DNA from: RH-AL1 sp964245015
Lineage (GTDB): Bacteria; Pseudomonadota; Alphaproteobacteria; Rhizobiales; Beijerinckiaceae
Reading direction: 5' to 3'
Assembly: GCA_964245015.1 (NCBI GenBank)
Contig: CAXTMA010000015.1
Location: 1 to 31,156 of the forward strand
Length of the DNA stretch: 31,156 bases
A program made the position numbers and the translations under genes. Position 1 is the first letter of the stretch; the number at the start of each line of letters is the position of its first letter. The notes beneath the pieces are model-generated. The model did no database searches and was not told the origin of the DNA. It saw only the letters and a program-made list of their open reading frames with translations. Of the stretch, positions 23,312 through 30,509 are shown one piece after another.

Positions 23312-24727
23312 TTGGGCCTGAACCTGCTGCACGGCGATCTGCGCTACCTGCTGCTGCCGCTCCATCTCGCGGTGGCGAGCTGGGCGACGGTGCACCTGCT
23401 GCTCAACAAGCGCGACGTGGGCGCGGCGCTGGGTTGGATCGGCTTGGTCTGGCTGGCGCCCTTCACCGGCGGCTTCCTGTATTTCGTGTTGGGCATCAAC
23501 CGCGTGCGGCGGCGGGCCAAGGGGCTGCGCAAAAGCCAGCGAACCCGCGCCCGCCAGCCCGACACCCATGTCGATCACCACGACGACCTTGAGCCGCTGC
23601 AGCGCGGCGTCGGGCGGGTGTCGCGGCGCCCGCTGGAAAGCGGCAACCACCTGATGACCTATCAGAACGGCGACGAGGCGTTCCCCGCGATGATCGCGGC
23701 GATCGAGGGCGCGCGCACCAGCATCGGCCTGTCGAGCTACATCATGCGCGTCGATGGAGCGGGCGGGCGCTTCGTCGCCGCGCTCGCCGCCGCCGTGCGG
23801 CGCGGCGTCGCCGTTCGCGTCATCGTGGACGGCGTGGGCAGCGGCTGGATCCTGTCGCCGGCCTATCACGCGCTGTGCCGGGCCGGCGTCCTCACCGGCC
23901 GCTTCCTCCATTCGCCACTGCCCTGGCGCATGCCGCTCGTCAACCTGCGCTCGCACAAGAAGATCCTGGTCGTCGACGGCACGGTCGGCTTCACCGGCGG
24001 CATGAACATCGCCGACGAGAACGTGATGGGCTCGCAGCCCCGCAAGCCCGTGCAGGACACGCATTTCCGGGTCACCGGGCCGGTGGTCGCGCAACTCGTC
24101 GACGCCTTCGCCGACGATTGGCTCTTCGTGCGGGGTGAGGAACTCGAGGGTCCGGCCTGGTTTCCATCGCTCGGGGCCGCCGGCCACGCCAAGGCCCGCG
24201 TCATCACCTCCGGGCCCGACCAGGACGTCGAGAAGATCGAGTTCTGCGTGATGCAGGCCGTCGCCTGCGCCCGCCACAGCGTCCACGTGATGACGCCCTA
24301 CTTCCTGCCCGACGAACGCCTCAACACGGCGCTGGCGCTGGCCGCGATGCGCGGCGTCGCCGTGCATATCGTGATGCCGCGCCGCAGCAACCACTTCTTC
24401 GTCGACTGGGCCGCGCGGCAGAACATCGGCTCCCTGCTTGAGGATGGCGCCCACGTCTGGCTCGGCCCGCCGCCGTTCCGTCACACCAAGATCATGGTGG
24501 TCGACGGCGAATGGGCGCTGATCGGCTCCTCGAACTGGGACATGCGCTCGTTTCGCCTGAACTTCGAGCTGTGCATGGAGATCTACGACCGCGCGATCGT
24601 TCAGCAGCTCCAGCATTTCGTGACGAAACACCGCGGCACGCCGCTCTTCAACAGGGATCTCGCGGCACGCCCCCTGCCGATGCGCCTGCGCGATGCGGCC
24701 GTGCGGCTGATGATGCCCTACCTCTAG
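23312..24727 (+). CDS. Phospholipase D/cardiolipin synthase-family protein
   Basis: A membrane-anchored phosphatidyltransferase of about 471 residues, probably a cardiolipin synthase. Two N-terminal helices of the PLDc_N type (LLLPLHLAVASWATVHLLLN and AALGWIGLVWLAPFTGGFLY, then FVLGINRVRRRAKG) precede two HKD catalytic motifs: SHKKILVVDG (His215) with FTGGMN, and RHTKIMVVDGEW (His391) with GSSNWDMRSFRLNFEL. Both keep His, Lys and Asp. The start is not certain: TTG at 23312 puts the first helix near the N-terminus as usual, GTG at 23219 would add 31 residues, and neither has a clear ribosome site. The large open frame further upstream is antisense to dedA. Divergent from dedA. Confidence 0.88.
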   Translation: MGLNLLHGDLRYLLLPLHLAVASWATVHLLLNKRDVGAALGWIGLVWLAPFTGGFLYFVLGINRVRRRAKGLRKSQRTRARQPDTHVDHHDDLEPLQRGVGRVSRRPLESGNHLMTYQNGDEAFPAMIAAIEGARTSIGLSSYIMRVDGAGGRFVAALAAAVRRGVAVRVIVDGVGSGWILSPAYHALCRAGVLTGRFLHSPLPWRMPLVNLRSHKKILVVDGTVGFTGGMNIADENVMGSQPRKPVQDTHFRVTGPVVAQLVDAFADDWLFVRGEELEGPAWFPSLGAAGHAKARVITSGPDQDVEKIEFCVMQAVACARHSVHVMTPYFLPDERLNTALALAAMRGVAVHIVMPRRSNHFFVDWAARQNIGSLLEDGAHVWLGPPPFRHTKIMVVDGEWALIGSSNWDMRSFRLNFELCMEIYDRAIVQQLQHFVTKHRGTPLFNRDLAARPLPMRLRDAAVRLMMPYL

Positions 24728-24809
24728 GGTTGGGGCCGCGCATGCTGCGACGTGGACGGGAGACGTGGCTGCCGCCTCTCCTTCCCTTCGCGAGCGGGGA
24801 TGCGGCGCT

Positions 24810-25676
24810 TCAGGCGAGCCGGCTCGACTGGAAGAAGTGCGGCGAGCCGGGCTTGGGGCGCAGCGTGCCGGAGCGGGCGCGGATGAAGGCGAGGGTGTCG
24901 GCGAGGCTCGGCGCCAGCGGCCGCAGCAGCGGCGAATAGGCGCCCATCACGGTTGTGTGCCCGACGCGCTTGTAGAAGCGCGTGTCGGCCTTGCCGCCGA
25001 GCGAGCGGATCCTGGCGGCGAGGCGGCGGCTGTTGTCGGGACGCACCGTCGCGTCGGCGAGGCCGGAGATCAGCAGCATCGGCGCCGCATCGCCACGGGC
25101 GAAGGCGATCGGCTGGCTGCTGGTCAGGTCGCCCCCGGCGGGGGCGAAGATGCGCTTCAGGTTGGACGCCTTCAGGGGCAGGAAGTCGTAGGGGCCGGCG
25201 AGTCCGACGGTGCCGGCGAGCGCCGCCTGGCTCGGCGCATCGAGCCATTGCCTGTCGAGCGTCAGCATGGCGGCGATGTAGGCGCCGGCGGAATGGCCGA
25301 TCAGGAAGATCAGGCCCGGGTCGGCCCCGAACTCCACCGCGTTGCGGCGCGCCCAGCGCACCGCCTTGGCACCGTCGCCGATGAAGTCGGGAAAGCGGAC
25401 GTCGGGGTAAAGGCGGTAGTCCGCCACCATCGCGACGATGCCGCGCCGCGCCAGCGCCATGCCGGCGAAGCGGTAGTTCTCCTTGGTGCCGTCTTCCCAG
25501 CCGCCGCCGTAGAAGAACACCGCGAGGGGCGCCTCGTGAGCGCCGCGCGGCATGTAGACGTCGAGCAGGCCGCGGCGGCCGTCGGAAAAGCGGTTGTCGC
25601 GGATGACCTCGACGTCGCGGCTGACGGCCAGCGCGTTGACGAGGTTCACAGCATTGATCGGCCAGGGCCACGCCAT
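24810..25676 (-). CDS. Alpha/beta hydrolase (carboxylesterase/BD-FAE-like)
   Basis: A 288-residue hydrolase without signal peptide, probably acting on small esters in the cytoplasm. An oxyanion-hole motif FFYGGGW (an HGGGW variant with Tyr for His) is followed by the nucleophile elbow LIGHSAGA (Ser129), Asp208 in SGLADATVRP and His240 in VGHTTV, a complete triad in the usual order. This arrangement fits the BD-FAE/lipase-HSL group. ATG at 25676 follows a GAGAGTGG stretch that can serve as ribosome site. It is convergent with the PLD gene (82 bases between stops) and 179 bases after the DUF429 gene on the same strand, so it probably has its own promoter. Confidence 0.9.
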   Translation of the reverse strand: MAWPWPINAVNLVNALAVSRDVEVIRDNRFSDGRRGLLDVYMPRGAHEAPLAVFFYGGGWEDGTKENYRFAGMALARRGIVAMVADYRLYPDVRFPDFIGDGAKAVRWARRNAVEFGADPGLIFLIGHSAGAYIAAMLTLDRQWLDAPSQAALAGTVGLAGPYDFLPLKASNLKRIFAPAGGDLTSSQPIAFARGDAAPMLLISGLADATVRPDNSRRLAARIRSLGGKADTRFYKRVGHTTVMGAYSPLLRPLAPSLADTLAFIRARSGTLRPKPGSPHFFQSSRLA

Positions 25677-25855
25677 GGGACAACCACTCTCTTATCGCCG
25701 CCGCCGTCCGGACCGCGGGCGCACCCGGACTCATGGGCCAACGGTGCGGCCGTTCCCCGATCTATACAGCTTTCGCCGGGTCGCGCGAAAGGCGGAAAAG
25801 AAGAATGCGAGGGTTCGCGGCCGCCTCGCGCGCCGTCCTCGCGCGGACCCGGCGC

Positions 25856-26704
25856 TCAGCTCAACGGCACCTGCAGCGCCACCGCCGACCGGGCGAGCCG
25901 GACGCGCGTGTCCGCCGAGGCGGGCGCGACGATGTACCCTCGCTGGAGGTCGCCGAGCTTCAAGCAGGTCGACCGCTCGGCACGCCAGCGAGCTGCGACC
26001 AGCAGGCAGATCACGGCGTCAAGGGCATCCTGCCGGCGCTTGCCCGGCTTGGCGTCACGAGGGATGGCCACGCACCAGTCGGCGGCTTCGATGAAGCCGA
26101 GCCGCCGTGCCTCGACGGCCGCCGCTTGGCAGACGGCCTGCCAAGCGGCGAGCTGAAACGTCGCCCGGCTCGGATTGTAGCGGGGACCACGCTTCGGCCC
26201 CGACGTGAACGCCGGGTCGAGGGCGAGCAGCGCCAGCGCGGGAAAAACCTCCATGACGAAGCCGCCCACCGTCGCCACCGCCGCCGCTTCGGGATCATCG
26301 GCGAAGCCGAGCCCGTCGAGGAAGCGCCAGATCGGGGCCCCGTCGCCGAACAGGGCGGTTTTGCCGCGGTAGGCCGGCTGGATGCCGCCGCCGCTGAAGC
26401 TCATCAGCGAGGCGACGGCGCGCTCGACCGGGCGGGCGCCCCCCTCGTTGTGCACGATCGTGGGCTGGTCGATGGCCACGATCGTCAGCTCGCCGGCCGC
26501 GTGCCGGGCGCGGATGAAGTCCAGCGCCTGCGCGAAATCGGCGGGGCGCGGCGGGTCGAAGCGCGGCGGCCCATCGCCGGTCAGGCGCAGGGCGCAGATC
26601 GCGCCGGGCACCTTGGGGTTGTCGGCCCAGGCCGAATCGAAGCCGACGAGGTTGAGCGCGGTCGGCGCGGCACAGGCGAAGTCTGCCGGCGCGGGATCAG
26701 CCAT
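25856..26704 (-). CDS. DUF429 protein (predicted RNase H-like fold)
   Basis: A 282-residue cytoplasmic protein matching DUF429, a family predicted to have an RNase H-like nuclease fold but without an established function. Typical blocks are the N-terminal strand LVGFDSAWADNP (with Asp23), LTIVAIDQPTIVHN, VMEVFPALALLAL and, near the end, GKRRQDALDAVICLLVAARW followed by RGYIVAP. The acidic residues in these blocks are where RNase H-like proteins coordinate metal. ATG at 26704. It is divergent from the aminotransferase gene, with 191 bases between, including a hairpin. Confidence 0.87.
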   Translation of the reverse strand: MADPAPADFACAAPTALNLVGFDSAWADNPKVPGAICALRLTGDGPPRFDPPRPADFAQALDFIRARHAAGELTIVAIDQPTIVHNEGGARPVERAVASLMSFSGGGIQPAYRGKTALFGDGAPIWRFLDGLGFADDPEAAAVATVGGFVMEVFPALALLALDPAFTSGPKRGPRYNPSRATFQLAAWQAVCQAAAVEARRLGFIEAADWCVAIPRDAKPGKRRQDALDAVICLLVAARWRAERSTCLKLGDLQRGYIVAPASADTRVRLARSAVALQVPLS

Positions 26705-26825
26705 GCCTTCGCCACGAGATCATCCTAGGGCTCCGCTCCCCCGCCCGATCGCTCGAACTCCCCGGCGCGCCCGGCTATCGCCGGACGGGGATATTGAGGT
26801 AACGGTGGCAGCCGGCACTCACGAC

Positions 26826-26847
26826 GGCATCGGGCCGACCCGATGCC
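26826..26847. other. 9-bp perfect hairpin upstream of the aminotransferase gene
   Basis: GGCATCGGG (26826-26834), loop CCGA, CCCGATGCC (26839-26847). It stands 48 bases before the aminotransferase ATG in the divergent region shared with the DUF429 gene. No T run follows in the + direction. It may be a transcript hairpin affecting translation or an operator; function unknown. Confidence 0.4.
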
Positions 26848-26895
26848 TGAGCTGAAAATCCGCACGCAGTTATCAGCACGCAAGCATCCGCACCC

Positions 26896-28119
26896 ATGAA
26901 CCCGCAGTTCTACCGCATCCAGCGCCTGCCGCCCTACGTGTTCGAGGAGGTGAACCGCCTCAAGGCCGGCGCGCGGCGGGCCGGCGCCGACATCATCGAC
27001 CTCGGCATGGGCAATCCCGACCTCGACGCCCCCGCCCACGTCAAGGAAAAGCTGATCGAAACGGTGGGCAAGACGCGCATCGACCGCTATTCCGCGTCCA
27101 AAGGCATCCCCGGCCTGCGCAAGGCCCAGGCCGGGTACTACGCCCGGCGCTTCGGCGTCCGCCTCGATCCCGACCGCCAGGTGATCGCGACGCTGGGATC
27201 CAAGGAAGGCTTCGCCAACGTCGCCCAGGCGATCACCGCGCCGGGCGACGTCATCATCGTGCCCGACCCGTCCTACCCCATCCACGCCTTCGGCTTCCTG
27301 ATGGCGGGCGGCGCGGTGCGCTCGATCCCCGCCGATCCCTCGCCGGCCTTCTTCGCGGCGATGGAGCGGGCGATCACCCATTCCATCCCCAAGCCGATCG
27401 CGGTGGTGGTCTGCTATCCTTCCAACCCGACCGCGCATGTCGCCAGCCTCGATTTCTACAAGGACCTCGTGCGCTTCGCCAGGAAGCACGAGATCTACAT
27501 CCTGTCCGACCTCGCCTATGCCGAGCTGTACTTCGACGACGACCCGCCCCCTTCCGTGCTCCAGGTGGAAGGCGCGATGGACTGCACGATCGAGTTCACC
27601 TCGCTGTCGAAGACTTATTCCATGGCCGGCTGGCGCATCGGCTTCGCGGTCGGCAACGAGCGGCTGGTGTCGGCGCTGACGCGGGTCAAGTCCTACCTCG
27701 ACTACGGCGCCTACACGCCGGTGCAGGTCGCGGCCTCGACGGCGCTCAACGGGCCGGACGACTGCATCCACGAGATGCGGGCGATCTACAAGCGCCGCCG
27801 CGACGTGATGGTGGAGGCGTTCACCAAGGCCGGCTGGCCGATCCCGGCGCCACGCGCGTCCATGTTCGCCTGGGCGCGGGTGCCCGAGCGCTTCGCCCAC
27901 CTCGGCAGCCTGGAATTCGCCAAGCTGATGATCGAGAAGGCGGAGGTGGCGGTGGCTCCCGGTCTCGGCTTCGGCGAGCAGGGCGAGGGCTACGTCCGCC
28001 TCGCCCTTGTCGAGAACGAGCAGCGTATTCGCCAGGCCGCGCGCGGCTTCCGCAAGCTGATGGACGCGGCCGACGGCGGCAGCCTGCACAACGTGGTGAG
28101 CCTGGCCAAGCAGGCGTGA
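26896..28119 (+). CDS. alaC: Alanine aminotransferase of the AlaC type
   Basis: A PLP-dependent class I aminotransferase of 407 residues, which transfers an amino group between glutamate and pyruvate to make alanine. Similarity to E. coli AlaC is strong along the whole length: FYRIQRLPPYVFEEVNRLKA, DIIDLGMGNPDLDAP, RYSASKGIPGLRKAQ, GSKEGFANV, VPDPSYPIHAFGF, CYPSNPTA, and the PLP-lysine block SLSKTYSMAGWRIGF with Lys239. Further matches are LDYGAYTPVQVAA, YKRRRDVMVEA, SMFAWARVPE and RLALVENEQRIRQAARG. A related family name in databases is LL-diaminopimelate aminotransferase, but this AlaC-like branch is the better fit. No good ribosome site precedes the ATG at 26896. The last codons fall in a 16-bp tandem repeat. 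Confidence 0.93.
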   Translation: MNPQFYRIQRLPPYVFEEVNRLKAGARRAGADIIDLGMGNPDLDAPAHVKEKLIETVGKTRIDRYSASKGIPGLRKAQAGYYARRFGVRLDPDRQVIATLGSKEGFANVAQAITAPGDVIIVPDPSYPIHAFGFLMAGGAVRSIPADPSPAFFAAMERAITHSIPKPIAVVVCYPSNPTAHVASLDFYKDLVRFARKHEIYILSDLAYAELYFDDDPPPSVLQVEGAMDCTIEFTSLSKTYSMAGWRIGFAVGNERLVSALTRVKSYLDYGAYTPVQVAASTALNGPDDCIHEMRAIYKRRRDVMVEAFTKAGWPIPAPRASMFAWARVPERFAHLGSLEFAKLMIEKAEVAVAPGLGFGEQGEGYVRLALVENEQRIRQAARGFRKLMDAADGGSLHNVVSLAKQA

Positions 28120-28164
28120 AAGGTTGCAGGCGTGAAAGGTTGCAGGCGTGAGATGTTGCAGGCT
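28110..28164 (+). repeat. 16-bp tandem repeat (3.4 copies) at the end of alaC
   Basis: GCAGGCGTGAAAGGTT at 28110-28125 and 28126-28141, then GCAGGCGTGAGATGTT at 28142-28157 and a partial GCAGGCT. The first unit contains the last Gln and Ala codons and the TGA stop of alaC, so the stop codon has been copied twice downstream. The unit is not a multiple of three. Most likely produced by replication slippage. Confidence 0.9.
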
Positions 28165-28199
28165 CGGGCCGGCCTGTTCACGGCCGACCGGGTCGCGCT

Positions 28200-28781
28200 T
28201 CAGCCCGCCCGCTCGTAGGTCCCGATCAGCATCCCCTTGGCCAGCACGTGGCCGGCGATCGCCTCGACCAGGGCGCTGCGGCCCGACCCTTCCTCAAGTT
28301 CGGGCACGATGGCGAGTGCGAAGAGCTGGAAGCAATAGCGGTGCGGGCCGTGCCCGGTCGGCGGGTCCGGCGGCAGCCAGCCCGTCTTCATGAACGAGTT
28401 CTTGCCATATACGGCACCGCGCCGCGCGGGCGGCATGGCATCACCGTCGAGCGCCGCCTCCTGGAAGCCGCCGTCCCGACCCTCGACGTTCCACGCCAGC
28501 GCGTGGCAGAGCGGGAACGGCGTCGGACTGTCGGCGTCCTCCACGACGAGGGCGAGCGATCGCGTGCCGACGGGAATGTCGGCGAAACGCAGCGGCGGCG
28601 ACACCTTGGCCCCGTCCTCGGTGAAGCGGGACGGGATCGCGCCCGCCGCAGCGAAGGCTTCGCTCGTGACGCGCAGGCTTTCCGGGGCGGCGAGATCGTC
28701 GCGGGCGTAAACGAGCTTGCCCAGGCCCGGCCGGATGGAACTCAGGGCTTGGCCGATCGCGGCGGGAACGTTCTCAAGCAT
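28200..28781 (-). CDS. YbhB/YbcL-type phosphatidylethanolamine-binding protein homologue
   Basis: A 193-residue PEBP-fold protein. Family blocks visible are FTEDGAKVSPPLRFADIP, SLALVVEDADSPTPFPLCHA followed by LAWNV (the ligand-pocket DxDxP and H.W region, here with Ala before Trp), PPDPPTGHGPHRYCFQLFAL, and a C-terminal VEAIAGHVLAKGMLIGTYER helix. Bacterial members such as E. coli YbhB have no settled function. No signal peptide is seen, so it is probably cytoplasmic. ATG at 28781 has a strong GGGAGG site 5 bases upstream. It lies 85 bases downstream of the ferredoxin-NADP reductase gene on the same strand and may be co-transcribed. It is convergent with alaC. Confidence 0.92.
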   Translation of the reverse strand: MLENVPAAIGQALSSIRPGLGKLVYARDDLAAPESLRVTSEAFAAAGAIPSRFTEDGAKVSPPLRFADIPVGTRSLALVVEDADSPTPFPLCHALAWNVEGRDGGFQEAALDGDAMPPARRGAVYGKNSFMKTGWLPPDPPTGHGPHRYCFQLFALAIVPELEEGSGRSALVEAIAGHVLAKGMLIGTYERAG

Positions 28782-28866
28782 GGTTGCCTCCCGCAGCAGA
28801 AACGGCGGGACGCAGCGATGGTTCGAGCCGCGGCTTGCCGGCCCGGTCTGCCGCTTGTGGGATCCG

Positions 28867-29640
28867 TTATTTGTCCACGAAGGCCCGCTCGATGACGAAG
28901 TGGCCCTGCTCGCCGTGATTGCCCTCGCTGTAGTGCCGCCCATCGAGCAGGGCGCGCACGTCGGCCAGCATCTGCGGGCTTCCGCACAGCATGAATCGAT
29001 CGTTCTCCACGCTCATCGGCGGCAGGCCGATGTCGGCGAACAGCTTGCCCGACTCCATCAGCGCCGTGATGCGGCCCTGGTTGCGGAACGGTTCGCGGGT
29101 CACGGTCGGATAATAGATGAGCTGCTCGCGCACCATGTCGCCGAGGAACTCGTCCGAGGGGAGAACCTGCGTGATGTATTCGCCGTAGGCGAGATCCCTG
29201 GCGAAGCGGACGCCGTGGACAACGATAATCTTTTCGAAGCGTTCGTAGGTTTCCGGATCCCTGATCAGCGACAGGAACGGCGCCAGTCCCGTTCCCGTCC
29301 CGAGCAGGTAGAGGTGCTTGCCCGGCGCGATGTTGTCGAGAACGAGGGTGCCGGTCGGCTTGACGCTGACCAGAACGGGGTCGCCCTCCTTGAGGTGCTG
29401 GAGGCGCGAGGTCAGTGGACCGTTCTGCACCTTGATCGAGAAGAATTCGAGTTCTTCGGCGTAGTGCGCGCTGGCGACGCTGTAGGCACGCAGCAGCGGC
29501 TTTCCCTCGACGGGGATGCCGATCATGGTGAACTCGCCGCTGCGGAAGCGGAAGGCCGGATTGCGGGTCGTGCGAAAGGAGAACAGGCTATCCGTCCAAT
29601 GGTGGACGCCGACCACGCGCTCTTCGATGAACTTGCTCAT
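28867..29640 (-). CDS. fpr: Ferredoxin/flavodoxin-NADP+ reductase
   Basis: A 257-residue FAD enzyme that moves electrons between NADPH and ferredoxin or flavodoxin in the cytoplasm. Diagnostic motifs are RAYSVAS (51-57, FAD binding), FFSIKVQNGPLTSRLQHL, LLGTGTGLAPFLSLIRD (NADP binding, 112-128), VVHGVR, and FMLCGSPQMLADV near the end. The C-terminus HFVIERAFVDK, with a residue after the aromatic/Val segment, is typical of the bacterial Fpr class. Length is normal. ATG at 29640; the upstream GAAAG is a weak ribosome site. Members of this family are often induced by oxidative stress, but no SoxR-type box is evident here. Confidence 0.95.
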   Translation of the reverse strand: MSKFIEERVVGVHHWTDSLFSFRTTRNPAFRFRSGEFTMIGIPVEGKPLLRAYSVASAHYAEELEFFSIKVQNGPLTSRLQHLKEGDPVLVSVKPTGTLVLDNIAPGKHLYLLGTGTGLAPFLSLIRDPETYERFEKIIVVHGVRFARDLAYGEYITQVLPSDEFLGDMVREQLIYYPTVTREPFRNQGRITALMESGKLFADIGLPPMSVENDRFMLCGSPQMLADVRALLDGRHYSEGNHGEQGHFVIERAFVDK

Positions 29641-29770
29641 ATCACTTTCGGCGGATGCTCCGGGAGCTTCTAGCTAAGTTCCTTTCCCGCCGCGCGCAAC
29701 CGCCGGCCAACCCTTACCCGCAGGTTGGCAATTTCCTTCTGCCGCCCGCGGGCCGCTCCAAACGGGTCGG

Positions 29771-29792
29771 CTCCGCGCATTGTCGCGCGGAG
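29771..29792 (-). terminator. 8-bp hairpin after the small DUF3309-like gene
   Basis: CTCCGCGC (29771-29778) pairs with GCGCGGAG (29785-29792) around ATTGTC. It lies 25 bases after the stop of the small - strand gene and upstream of fpr. No long T run follows on the - strand, so it is a possible terminator. The remainder of 29641-29817 is fpr leader with no other clear site. Confidence 0.45.
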
Positions 29793-29817
29793 ACGGATCT
29801 TGCCCTGGCGGGCGTGA

Positions 29818-29985
29818 TCAAAGGCCGAAGCTGTTCCCGCGAAACAGCACCAGCACCACCAGCACGATCACGACGATGCCGACGATGCCAAGGCCGCCGT
29901 TCCCGTAATAGCCGCCGCGATGACCGTAGTAGCCCCCGCCGCCGCCCAGCAACAAGATAACCAGAATGATCAGAATCAGCCCCAT
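29818..29985 (-). CDS. Very small two-helix membrane protein, DUF3309-like
   Basis: A 55-residue protein: helix MGLILIILVILLLGG, a Gly/Tyr/His loop (GYYGHRGGYYGNGGLG), and a second helix GIVGIVVIVLVVLVLFRG. This plan (two helices around a Gly-rich aromatic turn ending in GGLG) resembles DUF3309, a family of tiny proteins common in alphaproteobacteria, of unknown function. I start it at ATG 29985, because GGGAGG stands about 7 bases upstream; an earlier in-frame ATG at 30006 would overlap that site. It is monocistronic between hairpins. Confidence 0.75.
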   Translation of the reverse strand: MGLILIILVILLLGGGGGYYGHRGGYYGNGGLGIVGIVVIVLVVLVLFRGNSFGL

Positions 29986-30107
29986 GTCCCAGCCTCCCAA
30001 AGCCAAGCGCCGCGAACGTTCACGACGACGTCACAAGGTTGCACGGCCGGCCGCGGCTGCGAACCGCCGGGGCGGCAACAGCGGTGGACAAATGCGTGCC
30101 GCGTTTC

Positions 30108-30139
30108 AAAAACGAAATGGCCGGCAGATTAGGCCGGCC
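30108..30139 (-). terminator. Rho-independent terminator of the small secreted protein gene
   Basis: GGCCGGC (30119-30125) and GCCGGCC (30133-30139) form a 7-bp stem around a 7-base loop. On the - strand it is followed by ATTTCGTTTTTG, a good T tail. It ends the gene at 30170-30430. Confidence 0.75.
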
Positions 30140-30169
30140 GCCCCGCTATCCCGGCTGAAGCCGGCGGGT

Positions 30170-30430
30170 TCAGTTGCGTCCGGCCGGCCCGCCGACGTTG
30201 CCGCCGGTCGCCGTGGTCTTGCCGGCTTCCGTGCCCGAAACGCCGCCGGGGTTGACCGTTCCGGCACCCGACGTCGAGCTGGAGCTTCCCGTCGCGCTGC
30301 TGCCCGGAGTGCCCTGCTGGCCGTTGCTCGTCCCCGTGTACGAAGTCCCCGCGCTCTGCGCGAAGGCGGCCGGCGCGGCGAAGAGGAGAGCCGAAGCAGC
30401 GAGCGTGGCGAAAGTCTTGCCGAGTGTCAT
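30170..30430 (-). CDS. Small secreted Ser/Gly/Thr-rich protein with TTAxGGNxGG C-terminus
   Basis: An 86-residue protein of unknown function. ATG at 30430 has AAGGT about 8 bases upstream and starts a clear signal peptide (MTLGKTFATLAASALLFAAP, cleavage near AFA-QS). The mature ~62 residues are low-complexity (Gly, Ser, Thr, no Cys), probably disordered and periplasmic or exported. Its last 15 residues, TTATGGNVGGPAGRN, match those of the protein at 16964-17197, while the rest is not alike. An upstream in-frame ATG at 30460 would disrupt the signal peptide start and is not used. It has its own terminator; the upstream neighbour on this strand is mutS, 79 bases away. Confidence 0.8.
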   Translation of the reverse strand: MTLGKTFATLAASALLFAAPAAFAQSAGTSYTGTSNGQQGTPGSSATGSSSSTSGAGTVNPGGVSGTEAGKTTATGGNVGGPAGRN

Positions 30431-30509
30431 GCTGTACCTTTCAAAGTTACGCTCCCGCAATGCCGAGGCAGAATTTAAGTTGCAGAGGGCATAGTCGGGG
30501 GTGGTCCCC

